Assembly (NCBI RefSeq): GCF_932274485.2
Contig: NC_065882.2
Location: 16,847,390-16,911,389, forward strand
Direction of reading: 5' to 3'
DNA: 64,000 nt
From: Patella vulgata
Taxonomy: Eukaryota > Mollusca > Gastropoda > Patellidae
Notes under the pieces: generated by a model
What the model saw: only the letters and a program-made list of their open reading frames with translations
What the model was told of the DNA's origin: nothing
Databases searched by the model: none
Position numbers and translations under genes: made by a program
Shown: positions 12,301-23,529 of the stretch, in pieces
Layout of the letters: every line of letters begins with the position of its first letter
Numbering within the stretch: position 1 is the stretch's first letter

Positions 12301-15300
12301 ATTTTGCTGGTGGTGGGCTTATGTTTCATTGCCTGGCTACCTATGTTTAGGATTTTATTTTATAAGCTTACTCCAGAAGTCTTAGAATAACTGAAATAAA
12401 TCATCAGTGTTAATATGTTGGATTCTATTTAATATTCAAAAAGTCCTAGAGTTATTGATATAAATCTCCTATTTCTACTTAAAATTCTCACTTACTCCAG
12501 AAAATTAGAATAGCTGAAATAAATCATCATTGTTGGATTCTATTTAATATTCGAGAAGCCCTAGAGTTATTGAAATAAATCTTCTATTTCTTCTAAAAAT
12601 TCTTATGAAATATTGGATATTTCATAAATTGAATAGGCACATCATATCAATTTTTTTCGGATTACATGAAGATCTAAAATGTTTAATATATTTGATTTTC
12701 AGAATCCAGAAAGTATTCCACTAGGTTTAACAAACGGTCATAACTGTTTACTGAGTGGATCTTATAAAAATGCATTAGGTTTGTATCTGTTCACAATTGC
12801 ATGAAAGTGGGATTGGAGTAGCCTCCGATAATATATAGTTTTATTGTGTGTGAAAATTTTATCAACCAATCATCAAAGTTTTTTAGGTTAAAAACAACAT
12901 CTTGTTGAATGGCGTTAAATAATTGTAATTTTACATTTTGATATTCGAAGTTTGATTTTTTTTTGACAATGAAATACTTTAAATATGCAGCTTTTTAATT
13001 GCCTTTGCGCTAAAACCTCCTCTTATCCAATAAAAAGACTACATTTTTAAAATATTTTACTTTAAAGGACAATGTTGGTGTCAGTCATTATAAAATATGT
13101 GATAGAGCTCGTTAAATAAATCCCAAATATAATTTTAACACAGAGATCATTGCTATGGGAGTTGTGTAACAAGCACGTGAAGAAACGGGAAGTGACGTCA
13201 AACATGACAAACATGAGTTGTCCTTCTATATAACTGACTGAAGTAACGAGCGGTAACAGACAAACGATCGAATTTCATTTCACTGATAATTCCGTTGAAG
13301 ATGAAAAGTTGTTATATGAGACGATGAGAGGATATCTGACAATTCAAAAAAAGAATTGGCTGTCAGTAGATAAAAGATAACGAACAAATTAAAAAAAGTC
13401 TGTGCATTACCATGTTTTAATAAAGAACAGAATGAATAAAAACGGGGGAATGCACGGGTTTTTTTCTACTTTTTCTCGTGTCCCTTATCTAGTGACAGCC
13501 AATTCTATTTTTGAATTGTGAGATACCCTCTCACCATCCCATATAATAACTTTTCAACTTCAACGGAATTATCAGTGAAATGAAATTCGATCGTTTGTCT
13601 CTTGCCGCTCGTTACTTCAGTCTGTTATATAGAAGGACAACTCGTGTGTCACTTCCTGTTTCTTCACGTCCTTGTTACACGTCTCCCGTAGCAATGATCT
13701 CTGTGTTAAAATTATATTTGGAATGTATTTAACCAGTTCTATCATCACATATGTAATAATGACTGACACCAATATTGTCCTTTAAGTTTTTGTAAATAAA
13801 GTCCCTAGTTTGATTTATTATTTGAACAGGAGAATATGTGAATGTTTTAAGACAGATACCTAATGATCCAATGGTGAATCTGTGTGTTGGTTTATGTTAT
13901 ATACATATAGCTTGTCAGAAGTTTTCAGCTAAGAAACATTCTCTCTTTGTACAGGTAAACATTTCTACATGCATGATAGACTAATATTATTAGATGAAAT
14001 CATAATCTTTAAGAGGCATTTAGCACTGAGAAACACATTAACAGAACACAATTTTTATGGGAATCAATCACTGGTTTTATTCTTAAAGCAAGACATTTCA
14101 ACGAGTATTTGCATTCATAAATGCGTTTAATTAAAGTGTGTATTTATAAAGTTGTTTCGTTACAGGGTATATCTATAGAGTTGATTAATTATAGTTTATA
14201 TCTATAAATTCCTATTATTATAGGGTATATCTATAAACTCATTTATTATAGGGTAAATCTATAAACTCTTCTAATTATAGGGTACATGTATATCTATAGA
14301 TTTGTTTATTTATAGGGTATATCTATAAACTTGTTTAATTATAGGGTATATCTATAAACTTGTGTAATTATAGGGTATATCTATAAACTCGTTTAATTAT
14401 AGGGTATATCTATGTTAAATAAATACATAGAACTACGAGGAGAATGTCAGGAGACTTATTATAACATGGGAAGAGCTTTACATCAATTAGGTAAATTAGA
14501 TTTCTAATTATCTTTACTCTTTATTTAGTCGTTAGTTAGCTCTTAATATAATCATTAATTAGTCAGTTTATATATTAATCATCAACCCTTTTATTAATAG
14601 AAATCTAGCATGTCTAAATATATTAGTATATGTACTGGTAAATAGTCCAGTTTCGTGCCTGAAAATATTGGTAAATACTCTAGTTTCATGATGATTGACT
14701 TTTTCTAACGGTTCTTATCTTTGATTCCAAAATTAAAGCCATGACACCATTATTGATTTTATGTCGGTTCTTCCCGTCTGAGGAAATCTTGACTTTCTGA
14801 TTATTTTACAGATCTGAAATATGCAGCCGTATTTTATTATAAGAAAGCTTTAACGTTTCCTCCTGTTATAGATCATCCTGATGTAAGTTATTCTCTTTAT
14901 TCTATCACTATGGACTTGACCTCTACATCAATAACTTTATTGAAAGAAAGAAAACATAGTACATAGTTCACATTTTCATTTAAATGTGCATATTCACAGT
15001 AAGTAACAAATTTATATTATATAACAATAAGTAACAAATTTATATTATATAACAGTAAGTAACAAATTTATATTATATAACAGTAAATAACATATTTATA
15101 TTACCAGTAATTAACAAAATTATATTATATAACAATAAGTAACAAAATTATATTATAGAACAGTAAGTAACAAAGTTATATAACAGTAAGTAATAAAATT
15201 ACATTATAGAACAGTAAGTAACAAAGTTATAGAATAGTAAGTAATAAAATTATATTATGGAACAGTAAGTACAAAATTCTATTATAGTAAGTAACAGTTA

Positions 15301-17177
15301 TGTTATAGAACAGTAAGTAACAAAGTTATATTAATAATTAAATCTATAAAATTAATCATAATTTTATTTTCATACATTGCTCTTTAGTTTTTTATGTCAA
15401 TCAATAAATTTGACTGTTTTAGGCCAATTATGACAATTTTAACTTGAAATATTTGCTGATTTGGAAATGTGATTTAAAGACAAACAAAAGAACAATTTTA
15501 GGAATTATTGCATTTTGGAACACAAAATTATGTTTAAAAATTTGCATTACTATTTTATCAGTGAATTAAGCTTAGACAAACACTACTAAAACCACACCAA
15601 TTTGAATGTTTGTTTTTTTTGGGAACACTTGTTAGAATTTTGCTTCCTATTTCTGCAGGGGGAAAAAACTAACTTGAAATCAAAAGGTACTTGATTGCTC
15701 TTCTCAAAAATTTAAAAAAAAATTTGAAACAAAATATTGTTAACAAAATTTAAGTGGCTGTTTATTTATCAAGACCGTAAAGAGCAAAAAATTAAATTGT
15801 TTTGGCCTAAAGGAGGTATTAATGTGTGATTAGAAGATCACACCCTTGATTGTATCAAATTTGATATTCTGATTAATAAAACTCATGATGTAATACTATA
15901 TCAAAGTTTTAAATGATTCTAAATATTACAATGGCTATAAGTGATAACAGATCTACTCGTTATTGATTTTTTTATTCTGTTTCCATATTCTAATTCTACT
16001 TCCAATTACATTCTTATCAAAAATAAATTGGTAAATTTATTTATGGAATTAGAGGGAGGTAAAGTTTCTAATTTAGTCAGAACTGATCAAAAATATGTTG
16101 ATTCAAGCACTAAACGTAATGTCAATGTTGATAGTATATGACTGATAACGATAATATTGATATCTATTAAGTGCTGAGTTTGTCGTCAGTATCTGATTCT
16201 AATGATTAGTAATACTTCAGCTCACATATGATAAACTATATGTAGAGTTGGAATAATGTTTAAATTCAGAAAATTGAAGAAATGATTTTAAATTAAGTAA
16301 ATTGAAGAAATGTTTTTTGATTAAGTAAATTAAAGGAATTTTTTAAATTAAGTAAATTGATGAATTGTCTTTGAATTAAGTAAACTGAAGGATTGGTTTT
16401 AAATTAAGTAAATTGAAAGAATGTTTTGAATTTGGTAAATTGAAGGAATTTTTTAAATTAAGAAAATTGAAGGAATATTTCAAAATTTGGTAAATTGAAG
16501 GAATGTTTAAATTAAGTAAATTTAAATGATTTTAAATAAAGTAAACTTAAGGAATGTTTTTTAAGGAAGTAAACTGAAGGAATGTTTTTAAATTAAGTAA
16601 ACTGACGAATTGTTTTTGAATTAAGTAAACTGAAGGATTGGTTTTAAATTAAGTAAATGGAAAGAATGTTTTGAATTTGGTAAATTGAAGGAATTCTTTA
16701 AATTAAGAAAACTGAAGGAATGTTTTCTAATTAAGTAAATGGAAGGAATGTTTTCCAAATTAAGTAAATCAATTAAGTAAATAGAGCTAATGTTTTCCAA
16801 ATTAAGTAAATCGAAGAAATGTTTTTAAAGTAAATTGAAGGAATGCTTGTAAAATGAAGGAATGTTTTTAAATTAAGTAAACTGAAGGAATATTTTTAAA
16901 TTAAGTAAACTGAAGGAATATTTTTAAATAAAGTATTGGTTCTGAGAATAAGAGATCCAACAAGAGTATCTAGGACTAATGAACTGTGACAATCAAAGAT
17001 CTGTTTATACAGTGAGAGTGACAGGTTAATTATAGAAGTTGATTTGTTTTCTTGCGATATTTTCAGGCTATATATGATCTAAGAAGAGAGACGGCCTTTA
17101 ATCTATCATTAATCTATGAAACAAGCGGTTCTGTAGAATACGCCAGGGTCTTATTACAACAGTACTGTGTTATCTGA
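9303..17177 (+). CDS. GTF3C3: General transcription factor 3C polypeptide 3 (TFIIIC102), C-terminal 189 residues
   Basis: TFIIIC subunit that, through tetratricopeptide repeats, helps recruit TFIIIB to RNA polymerase III promoters in the nucleus. Six coding exons: 9303-9401, 12703-12778, 13830-13954, 14403-14490, 14812-14882 and 17067-17177 (stop TGA 17175-17177). All have AG/GT borders and phases that join without a break, giving 189 residues. Matches to the remembered vertebrate protein run throughout: DARHNKFAFRLLMK, then NGHNCLLSGSYKNALG, VNLCVGLCYIHIACQK, ELRGECQETYYNMGRALHQLG split across exons, and the end RRETAFNLSLIYETSGS...YCVI (vertebrate end YCSI). Upstream exons were not found in 1-9302, so the gene is partial on the left. 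A donor-like G|GTAAGC starts one base after the stop, so a 3'UTR intron is possible. Identification is secure; exon edges are inferred from splice consensus. Confidence 0.93.
9538..10310 (+). repeat. Tandem-array element, ~150 bp units, with ATACGCCCACATT left end
   Basis: The left end TTTTTATACGCCCACATT is followed by an imperfect palindrome (AATGTGGTCGTATATTG) and GTCCCTGTCCGGCG. About five units follow, each with GTGTTTAAGGTCATGAGAC and ATTACTGCCAGAGTTATGG. The TCATGAG mark is at 9671, 9780, 9934, 10083 and 10234, giving a period near 150 with one short unit. It lies in a GTF3C3 intron. Confidence 0.8.
10608..10836. mobile_element. Possible small inverted-repeat element
   Basis: AGCCTGGAAATAAGG on the left and CGTTATTTCCAAGTCT on the right are loosely inverted. 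Inside, CTGACAATGTCAGGC and GCCTGACATTTTGTCAGG make further inverted pairs. No clear target duplication was found, so this is tentative. Confidence 0.4.
10890..11545 (+). repeat. Tandem-array element of the GTCCCCCTTCT type, interrupted by SINE-A
   Basis: TTCCCCGCCTTCTGGAGAAGCAGAAGACTATT matches the left part of the element at 55680. After the SINE at 10937-11189 the repeat units continue: CTTCTAATTAAGTTAGAATGTTC, AGCATTTTCTGCTAAGG and GATAAGCAATTT. It is diverged and lies in a GTF3C3 intron. Confidence 0.65.
10937..11189 (+). repeat. SINE-A copy, full length, tRNA-derived head
   Basis: The head carries A-box-like TGGCCGAATGG and a perfect B box GGTTCGATTCC, spaced as in a tRNA. The body contains GTGACAAGGAGTAG and TCTCCGGGTCGCCCAGTTTCCTCCCAC. 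The tail is CT-rich. The body resembles what I remember of the conserved metaSINE domain; that link is not verified. It is not a functional tRNA, since no acceptor stem closes. Confidence 0.9.
11777..11875 (+). repeat. Half copy of the foldback repeat seen at 50147
   Basis: GGCATTTAGTAATTGAACTGG through CTTATTACTGAGCAATGTT is nearly identical to the left arm of the inverted pair at 50147-50337. Confidence 0.75.
11924..12152 (+). repeat. SINE-A copy, head truncated
   Basis: Starts at GTCTGTCATTGAGTCAACTGG, lacking the A box, then has the full body and a tail CCCCATTTCTCTCTCC. The B-box region is altered to GGTTTCAAATCCCC. Confidence 0.88.
13062..13785. mobile_element. Foldback element, ~0.32 kb inverted arms, TTAA-flanked
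   Basis: The left arm (13062 to about 13385) and right arm (about 13480 to 13785) are inverted copies with scattered changes. Ends are TTAA-AGGACAAT and ATTGTCCT-TTAA. Matching pairs include CAAACGATCGAATTTCATTT against AAATGAAATTCGATCGTTTG. The arms enclose a ~95 bp spacer. The TTAA target with an AGG end fits T2/Kolobok-type MITEs. It lies between GTF3C3 exons 12703-12778 and 13830-13954, on the sense strand of their intron. Confidence 0.88.
14160..14415 (+). repeat. 28-29 bp minisatellite carrying copies of a GTF3C3 splice acceptor
   Basis: The unit is close to TTTAATTATAGGGTATATCT followed by ATAAACT. AGGGTATATCTAT-type cores start near 14164, 14222, 14251, 14279, 14314, 14342 and 14371. 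The last, at 14401, is the true acceptor AG plus the first exon bases. Spacing is 28-30 bp in the later units. The earlier units are more diverged. Confidence 0.9.
14993..15340 (+). repeat. AT-rich tandem array in the last GTF3C3 intron
   Basis: Degenerate ~30-34 bp units read roughly AACAGTAAGTAACAAATTTA with TATTATAT. Roughly ten units are visible, decaying in order and length. Confidence 0.85.
16250..16940 (+). repeat. Second AT-rich tandem array in the last GTF3C3 intron
   Basis: Over 20 degenerate units of about 28-32 bp, consensus near AATTAAGTAAATTGAAGGAA with TGTTTTTA. A larger block (GATGAATTGTCTTTGAATTAAG onward, 16370-16480) recurs near 16605-16710, suggesting higher-order duplication. 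Confidence 0.85.
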
Positions 17178-17285
17178 GGTAAGCAATTTCATATATCTTA
17201 TACGCTACAGCAATTTGAATTTAAGTTTTTTGAGAACCTTTATTAAAATTACACTTGCTAATTTTTGAAGTGAGATATTTTTAAA

Positions 17286-17296
17286 AAAATAAAAAC
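17286..17296 (+). promoter_or_regulatory. Possible GTF3C3 poly(A) signal
   Basis: AAATAAAAAC about 110 bases after the stop is the nearest AATAAA on the plus strand. No transcript evidence supports it, and a 3'UTR intron would change the picture. Confidence 0.3.
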
Positions 17297-17480
17297 ACAC
17301 AATTTCTCTTAGGAATTTTAGATTTTTTTTAAAAAAAATACCAAAGAAGTAACAAATACATTGGTGAAATCATAGTAGAGGCTTTTTTTTAAAACAGTTA
17401 TTTGTAAGGTATGGTAGACTCGACAAAATAAGAAATGTTAGTAGACATACAAATCCATGCTATTTGATCTATAGTAGTGG

Positions 17481-17702
17481 GGTTGGATGGCCGAATGGTT
17501 AGTGCGTGTGCATTGTATCATGAGATCTGTCATTGAGTCAATTGGCGTGGTTTCAATTCCCCAGTTGAACATGACAAGAAGTAGGGTCGTCTGTCCAACC
17601 TCAAGGGTTTTCTCTGGGTCCTGCGGTTTCCTCTCACTGCTAAAGACCCCTACGCGCAAGCGAATTATTAAAATAAAATTGAACCATATTTTTGTCCCAT
17701 AT
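17481..17702 (+). repeat. SINE-A copy, tail truncated
   Basis: Head GGATGGCCGAATGGTTAGTGCG and B-box region GGTTTCAATTCCCC are followed by the full body to TTGAACCATATTTTTGTCCC. The CT tail is missing. Confidence 0.88.
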
Positions 17703-18744
17703 TGATAAATGTTATTATTCACAGCATCATAATTAAACCTACATATGTTAATGTGTTCATATAGTGTTGTCAATCTCCCCATTTCTTATTTCACAATTCT
17801 TGTTAACATATCAGGCCTTGAGCCTGCAGTCCATGGATGAATTCTCCCCCACAATGCCCTAGTCGATTTTAGATCTCACCATCACATCACTGTTCATTTT
17901 ATTCAGGTGCAAAGTTATCCTCCGAGATATGGAATTATCAATTTAACAAGCAATTCTGAGGGAAACACAGGCGAGGCTGGAAGGGAAACATGAAATTTAG
18001 ATCGGTTGTAAAAGATACATAGATGCGCTTTTCTACATATTTATTTCAGAATTTTGCCCAAACTATTTAAAAACATTACTTAAAAGAATATGAAACCAAA
18101 AAACATTCAAAATACAGTGAAGAAATGTAATCCTTCTGTCTCTATTACAACCTCTATCTAAATCCAAAAATAGTAGCCAAACATAATTAGCAATTTACCG
18201 GTTCATTCAGAATGATAGTAAAGAAATAACACGCATACAAGCTGACATATAGTGGCATAATTTGTGATTGAAAAGTATATCCGAAACCTAGTATTGTATA
18301 ATCACCGTAAATCGCCGTAATGTATATGTAATTTGAGTTTTTCCCACCATTCTAAAGCAAAACAATAAATTGGTGGAGCTGTCAATATGTATTTGGACAT
18401 ACACATGTATGATATCAAAAGAAATGGAATTATTTTTTATAATGAACAGTTACTACAGTATTACTACATGTATTAAACAGTGATTATTTATAGTTTATAC
18501 ATTTTAAATATAATGTAAACTAGTTATAATAAGAAATTTTGCAGTGTTAAATAGGTCTCGCAAAATATATGGCGAACACATTTTATCAGTTGAATATAAG
18601 TTGTTGATTTGGGACACGTATGGTATGGCACGTGTTTCAGAAGGGTGCTTCTAAACCATCCACTTTTATATTGTCCTGGAACACCTCTGCCAAACTCACC
18701 CTGCATCTTATCTACGCATGCGCTTAATACACTGAAGAACACTG
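17703..18744. other. Non-coding stretch, nothing recognised
   Basis: AT-rich sequence with no conserved exon, repeat end or target duplication that I can recognise. Confidence 0.5.
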
Positions 18745-18756
18745 TAACCCATTAGG

Positions 18757-19078
18757 AAATGAATTGAAATGGGGTTTTAACATTCTACAGTTCTGCTCCG
18801 ACTGGGCTAATGAAGACAGGCATATGCCATACAGTGTGTTATGAAGGAAATTTTGCCCGGGCAGCGGCACTATGGCCTACTCTTATATCGAATTGCCAAG
18901 GGATCTTTTACATGCAAGCCTATGTATACACAGGACCTCGGTTTTTCATCCCATTTGAACGACTAGACAGCTGTCCTTATCAGGCCGTCCTGGACCACTT
19001 ACAAGGGAAAACCATGGAAAATCCCAGTCAACTTTCTCGGGCAATCCAGGGACGAAAATGCGACCTCCAGGCTAGCGA
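18757..19078 (-). repeat. SINE-B copy, near full length, 12-bp target duplication
   Basis: Reverse orientation: the tail (AAATGAATTGAAATGGGGTT) lies left and the head (GACCTCCAGGCTAGCGA) right. TAACCCATTAGG flanks it at 18745-18756 and 19079-19090, a perfect duplication. The copy keeps the head region linked to the tRNA-like part seen at 23333. Confidence 0.93.
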
Positions 19079-19849
19079 TAACCCATTAGGGATATTTTTT
19101 GAATATATAAGTAGTTGAAAGGAAAAGTCCAGTGAGGCAGGAACATCTCTTATGATTTTTTGTACTGCAGGAACATCAATTAAAATTTTGCTTCCAGTTT
19201 GTTGTGGGGATGTGGGTGTGGATGGCGTGATTTTCAAAAACTTTTTGTTCAATATTTTATATTTTGAGAATTTGAACCAGATTTTATCAAGACTGAAGAA
19301 CTAAAAAATAAATTGCTTTGGCCTAACCACAATTATCAAAACTGCTTCATGACAGTTTGTCTGGCAACTTATGTTTCAGATAATACACATATCAATGTTA
19401 ACTTTCTTGTTATGTCTCGGAGATAAGAAAGATTAACTTTTTTATACCAAAGCAAAGGCAAGATGTTTAACAAATTCTGTAATGATTTGATAACGGTAAC
19501 AACTTGACTGAAAAAATCAATTTGTGTTCAAGGAGGTGAGATTTAAATAACTGTCAATCATTCTGAGATTGCTTCCACAAGCAGACGGTCGTTGGGTTTT
19601 ACTATCATTATTAGTAATTGTGTAAGATGATGAGTTGTTTACGTGTATAGTCAGTCAGGTTTGTAGTTTATTAAAACTGTCTAGTTATATTACTCAGTGT
19701 GTATATTGATGTGGAATATATAGAAATACATCAGTTGGCTACTTCACGATTCTCTGGATAATATATCTCCTTCTAGGAGTTTACTATAACATTTATCAAT
19801 TACTGCTACAGTCGGATACAGATGATTTAGACATTTCTGTCTTCTTCTC

Positions 19850-20345
19850 CAATAAACTGTTTGAAAGATGTTAAAATTTGGTAGGATTGTTATGTGTGTG
19901 GTAGTTATTAAGTTTTAAAGAAGGTGGGCTAATACACCAGGCTGGGACGAATTTAGATTATTTTTATGATCTCTCCTAGTATTAACCATGTAAAGAATCA
20001 AGAACTTTTGGTAGGAATGTTATGTGAGTGTTATTAAGTTTCAAGAAGCTTGGTCACCAGGCAGGGACAAATTCAGACATTTTGACATTCTACTTGTACT
20101 CCTCAACCTCTTGAAGGAGTGATCTAGATTTGGTAAAAATGTTATGTGAATGATACTTATTGAGTTAAACACTTGTTCAGTCCCTAGGAGCTTGGTCAAT
20201 ACATGATTCTTGAAGAAATCAATGAAATTTGGTAGGAGTGCTGCGTGAGTGACATTCATTGCGTTTTGAAAGAAACCCTCGTCCATAACAGCTGGGCTAG
20301 TGGGAGTAATTCAGATATTGGATTTCTGCTCCTGAACTGCTTAAG
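19850..20345 (+). repeat. Degenerate tandem array, ~120-150 bp units
   Basis: About four units share TTTGGTAGGAATGTTATGTGAGTG, then TTAAGTTT, AAGCTTGGTCA and CAGGCTGGGACAAATTCAGA. It resembles in style the cores of the other array elements, but neither end motif is present. Confidence 0.7.
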
Positions 20346-20584
20346 GAATTAACATTTATAGGTAAGGGGGACTTTTAAGATCAAAAGTTTTACTTTTCAG
20401 AATTAACTTGTAAGATTAAATTATAAACCAATTTAGCTGGAATATGAGATGCTTTTGAGATTTGCTATATTTATACATTAATATATCTGAGACTTAGATG
20501 ACTGCCTCTAGAAAACTGCCCCCCCCCCACTTCTATTAAAATTCCCCCCCCCCCCCAATTAGTTTTTAATGAAAACATTTTCGT

Positions 20585-20962
20585 AAACAGGCATTATGTA
20601 AGAGCTAAATCTGCCTATTACAGGTCTTTCTTTGGGCCTTAAATGTTATTAAACATTATTAACATGACAAGACCATAATCAACTCTGGATACCATCCGAT
20701 GACTCTGATTTTAAGTAGGTTAGGGTGGTTCAACCATTTAATGATTAGATTTAAAAATAAAGAAGCGAGGCTAAGACTCGAATGACCAGTACCGTGGTTA
20801 CGATCAATGAACACATCTGGTCAAAACTACAACTGTTGATAACTTCACTCAATTTGAATGAAATTTTCAATATATTCATTTTGCATTATCTATTTTTGAA
20901 ATTACCTATTTTTGAATACTATAGTGAGAATGACCACCAGCTCTTTATCTAAATCTTACAAA
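20585..20962 (-). mobile_element. MITE-1 copy C
   Basis: Reverse copy: GCATTATGTAAGAGCTAAATCTGCC at the left through CTCTTTATCTAAATCTTACA at the right. It is preceded by two poly-C runs (20517-20560) and abuts the SINE-A copy at 20968. Confidence 0.82.
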
Positions 20963-20967
20963 GGGGG

Positions 20968-21239
20968 AGGAGGGTGGGTGGATGGCCAATGGTTAGCGCA
21001 TGCGCACTGTAACCACTGTCATTGAGTCAGCTGGCGTGGTTTCGATTCCTCGGTTGTACGTGACAAGGAGTAGGGAAGCCTGTCCAACCTCATGAGTTTT
21101 CTCCAGGGCCTCCGGTTTCCTCTCACTGTTAAAGACCCATATGCGAAGGCAAATTATTTAGATAAAATTGAACCATATGTTAGTCCCAAAATGAACTAGT
21201 TAGTGTTGAGTGGACATTAAACTCTCTCTCTCTCTTTCT
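20968..21239 (+). repeat. SINE-A copy, full length
   Basis: Head GATGGCCAATGGTTAGCGCATG with B-box region GGTTTCGATTCCTCGG, full body, then the tail TTAAACTCTCTCTCTCTC. It starts within a few bases of the end of MITE-1 copy C. Confidence 0.9.
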
Positions 21240-22473
21240 TAACTTTTTACCTGAAGTAAAATCAATGTTTTCTAAACTGAGGGCTGAGGAGGAGAGGAGA
21301 GGGGATAATGATATAACATATCGTCACAGAATGTTTTTCTGAATAGTATGTGACATGAAATCAGATGTTCTTTTATTCTTTCTTTCTTTTGTTTTAGTGT
21401 TTCCTTTGGTATTGTTTGATATAATTAATGTTTTCTCTCATCAAAAGAGTGGGCAGTTAACCTGCTCCCAGTATATCTAACCTATATACCATTATGATAT
21501 CAGGAATCAATTAAATTACGAGTTCTGGCAGCAATATCATTTAAGGGAATTCCCCTTTGTTTTACTTGCGTTCATCATTAAATCCAGTAGGAGGTAATTA
21601 GAACATCATTATTTTGTCACCCAAAAAATTGTCTATATTTTTTGTGATCTACAATGGAAGAGCAGACAGCTAGATTATGATTTGATGTATTTGATGAAGA
21701 AGTAAGAGTTGTTGATTTTTTTAACTGGACGTATTTTCATTTGTTTTATGCATATATATATATAACAAGTTGCACCAAATATAAAATTGATTTGTTAGGG
21801 TGTACAGCTCGAAGATATGGTCACGAGTATAATTGAATCAGCTTTTCAACCATCTAAACCAGTGATGACATTATAACACACAGGTTTTTAAGCGACACGC
21901 TGTAAACCTTTGAACCAAAAAAGTTACCAGCTTTGTTCAAAATTGCGATCTGACACTTGATTGTGAAGCTCAGCCATTATCTTCTTGAAGCCTAACAATT
22001 GGTTGATTGATTCTACCTCACAAAGTAGCAGCCAATCAAAGAGTTAGCCTTTGTTTTGATTTTGAAAGACATGACAATAAGTGTATATTTTGGCCGGTGT
22101 AAGTGACAACATCAATAACAGGAATATTCAAATTTCAATATGTCGGACTAAAAACGTTCACCTTCACTGATCTATACCTTTTTCTAACTTGAAGATAATG
22201 ATCTCCATTTGCTTTTTATTGTCCGATTTTTCATGGCTTAATCTACCCTAAAATGTATTCAAATTGCTTATTAAACATTCAGTTAAGTAAACAAAATCAA
22301 ACTGAACCGAACTGAACCATTTTTGAAGTGATATTCCTTGAGCCTGATGTTGATTTAGAAGTCTGGCATTAGTCATCCATTACCTTGTTATATCAGGTCA
22401 TCATCACCTTGCATGTTTTCTACAAAATAATGACTAATATGTTTTCCAATCACGACTCCCAAAGAAATATTCC
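21240..22473. other. Non-coding stretch, nothing recognised
   Basis: No exon or repeat family was identified. A short (TA)n run lies near 21753. Confidence 0.45.
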
Positions 22474-22862
22474 TTTAAAGTTACAATTTCATATTTTCTA
22501 AGAAAGTCAAAACATAATTATTTCTATGTCTTTTGCTCAATAGGTTGTCAACTCACTATTATACGATCATAGGTGTCATTCTCACACTTAAAACTCATTT
22601 ACACCGGAAATAATAACACAATTACCTCCCAATTACCTCCCTTGTTTTCTATTCTCCACCATGGAGTAGCTATCTTCAAACCTTTGAATTTGAAGTTGAA
22701 CATGATATTTTTGCCAATTTCTCAACTGGCAATAGTGAATTATAGGATTAATAGGATTATTCTTTAACAAGGTAGGACTGTTAATAGATATCATCTATTT
22801 TAGGGCTTTATTTTAATAAGTTTTAAAAATATAACTTAAAAATATGAAATTATAACTTTAAT
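22474..22862 (+). mobile_element. MITE-4 copy 1, ~0.39 kb, TTAA-flanked
   Basis: Ends TTAA-AGTTACAATTTCATATTTT and AAATATGAAATTATAACT-TTAA are inverted repeats of about 20 bp. A second copy in opposite orientation lies at 49340-49716 and matches over its full length. Confidence 0.88.
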
Positions 22863-23149
22863 TCATTCTGACAATATATTTGTTTTTTTCATAAAGCTAG
22901 ATATTACTATCAAAACAAAAAAACCAGTCAGGATCAAAATTACATAAATACTGCCATCTTGTTTAAACATTTGATAAATACCACTTCATTTCAAGTAATT
23001 ATATTTTAAATCATGGCAATGTGTTAAAGTTCTGTTTAGTTTATATATTCTCTTTCTACATGGGATGTACATCATTGTGTCAAGTTCACATTGCTAACTA
23101 GTTTATTGTACTTTTTGTACCTAAAGAACATTTGCCTTGCGATTACTTT

Positions 23150-23522
23150 CATTCCTGGCCCCAGGTTTAAAAAGCATTATCAGGCTTAAGTTAAGAATTT
23201 ACTCAAAATTGTTTGCCTTATGTTAACTATAATATAGCTCCATGTAACACTTTTGTTGTTTTAATGTAGCAAATACATCAATAAGAAAATACATGTATGT
23301 GCAAAGTTTTGTGATAAACAGTGATTACAAGTCGGGGGGGCACGGTGGGCAAGACACTGGCTCGTTAGACTGGAGGTCGGGTGTTGGATCCCTGCATTGG
23401 CCTAGAAAGTTCATCCAGATTTTCCGGCGTGGTAGGACGTTAAACCCGATTTCATTTCCTTTCATTTACAAGTTGAGTAAAGTCTGAGAAGTCTTTGTTA
23501 ACTTGGGGCCAGTAGTTTCCAT
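23150..23522. mobile_element. MITE-5 copy 1, split by a SINE-B
   Basis: Left end GGCCCCAGGTTTAAAAAGCATT and right end TCTTTGTTAACTTGGGGCCAG. The body matches the copy at 33178-33432 (CTTAAGTTAAGAATTTACTC, TTTTGTTGTTTTAATGTA). A SINE-B at 23333-23465 interrupts it. Confidence 0.85.
23333..23465 (+). repeat. SINE-B copy with head joined to tail, 8-bp target duplication
   Basis: tRNA-like head (GGGCACGGTGGGCAAGACACTGG..., B-box-like GTGTTGGATCC) runs through AAGTTCATCCAGATTTTCC and then jumps to the tail GGACGTTAAACCCGATTTC, lacking the middle 0.2 kb. TTACAAGT flanks it at 23325-23332 and 23466-23473. It is the only copy here that shows the whole head. Confidence 0.9.
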
Positions 23523-23529
23523 GTCTGAA

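Noticed and set aside
14993-16940. CRISPR-like array
   Set aside because: The AT-rich units are contiguous and degenerate without unique spacers. They are ordinary tandem repeats in an intron.
17438-17782. Frames of 72-114 codons near 17.5 kb
   Set aside because: They are SINE-A translations. The same peptide (MAEWLVRVRCI-like) appears at every SINE-A copy.
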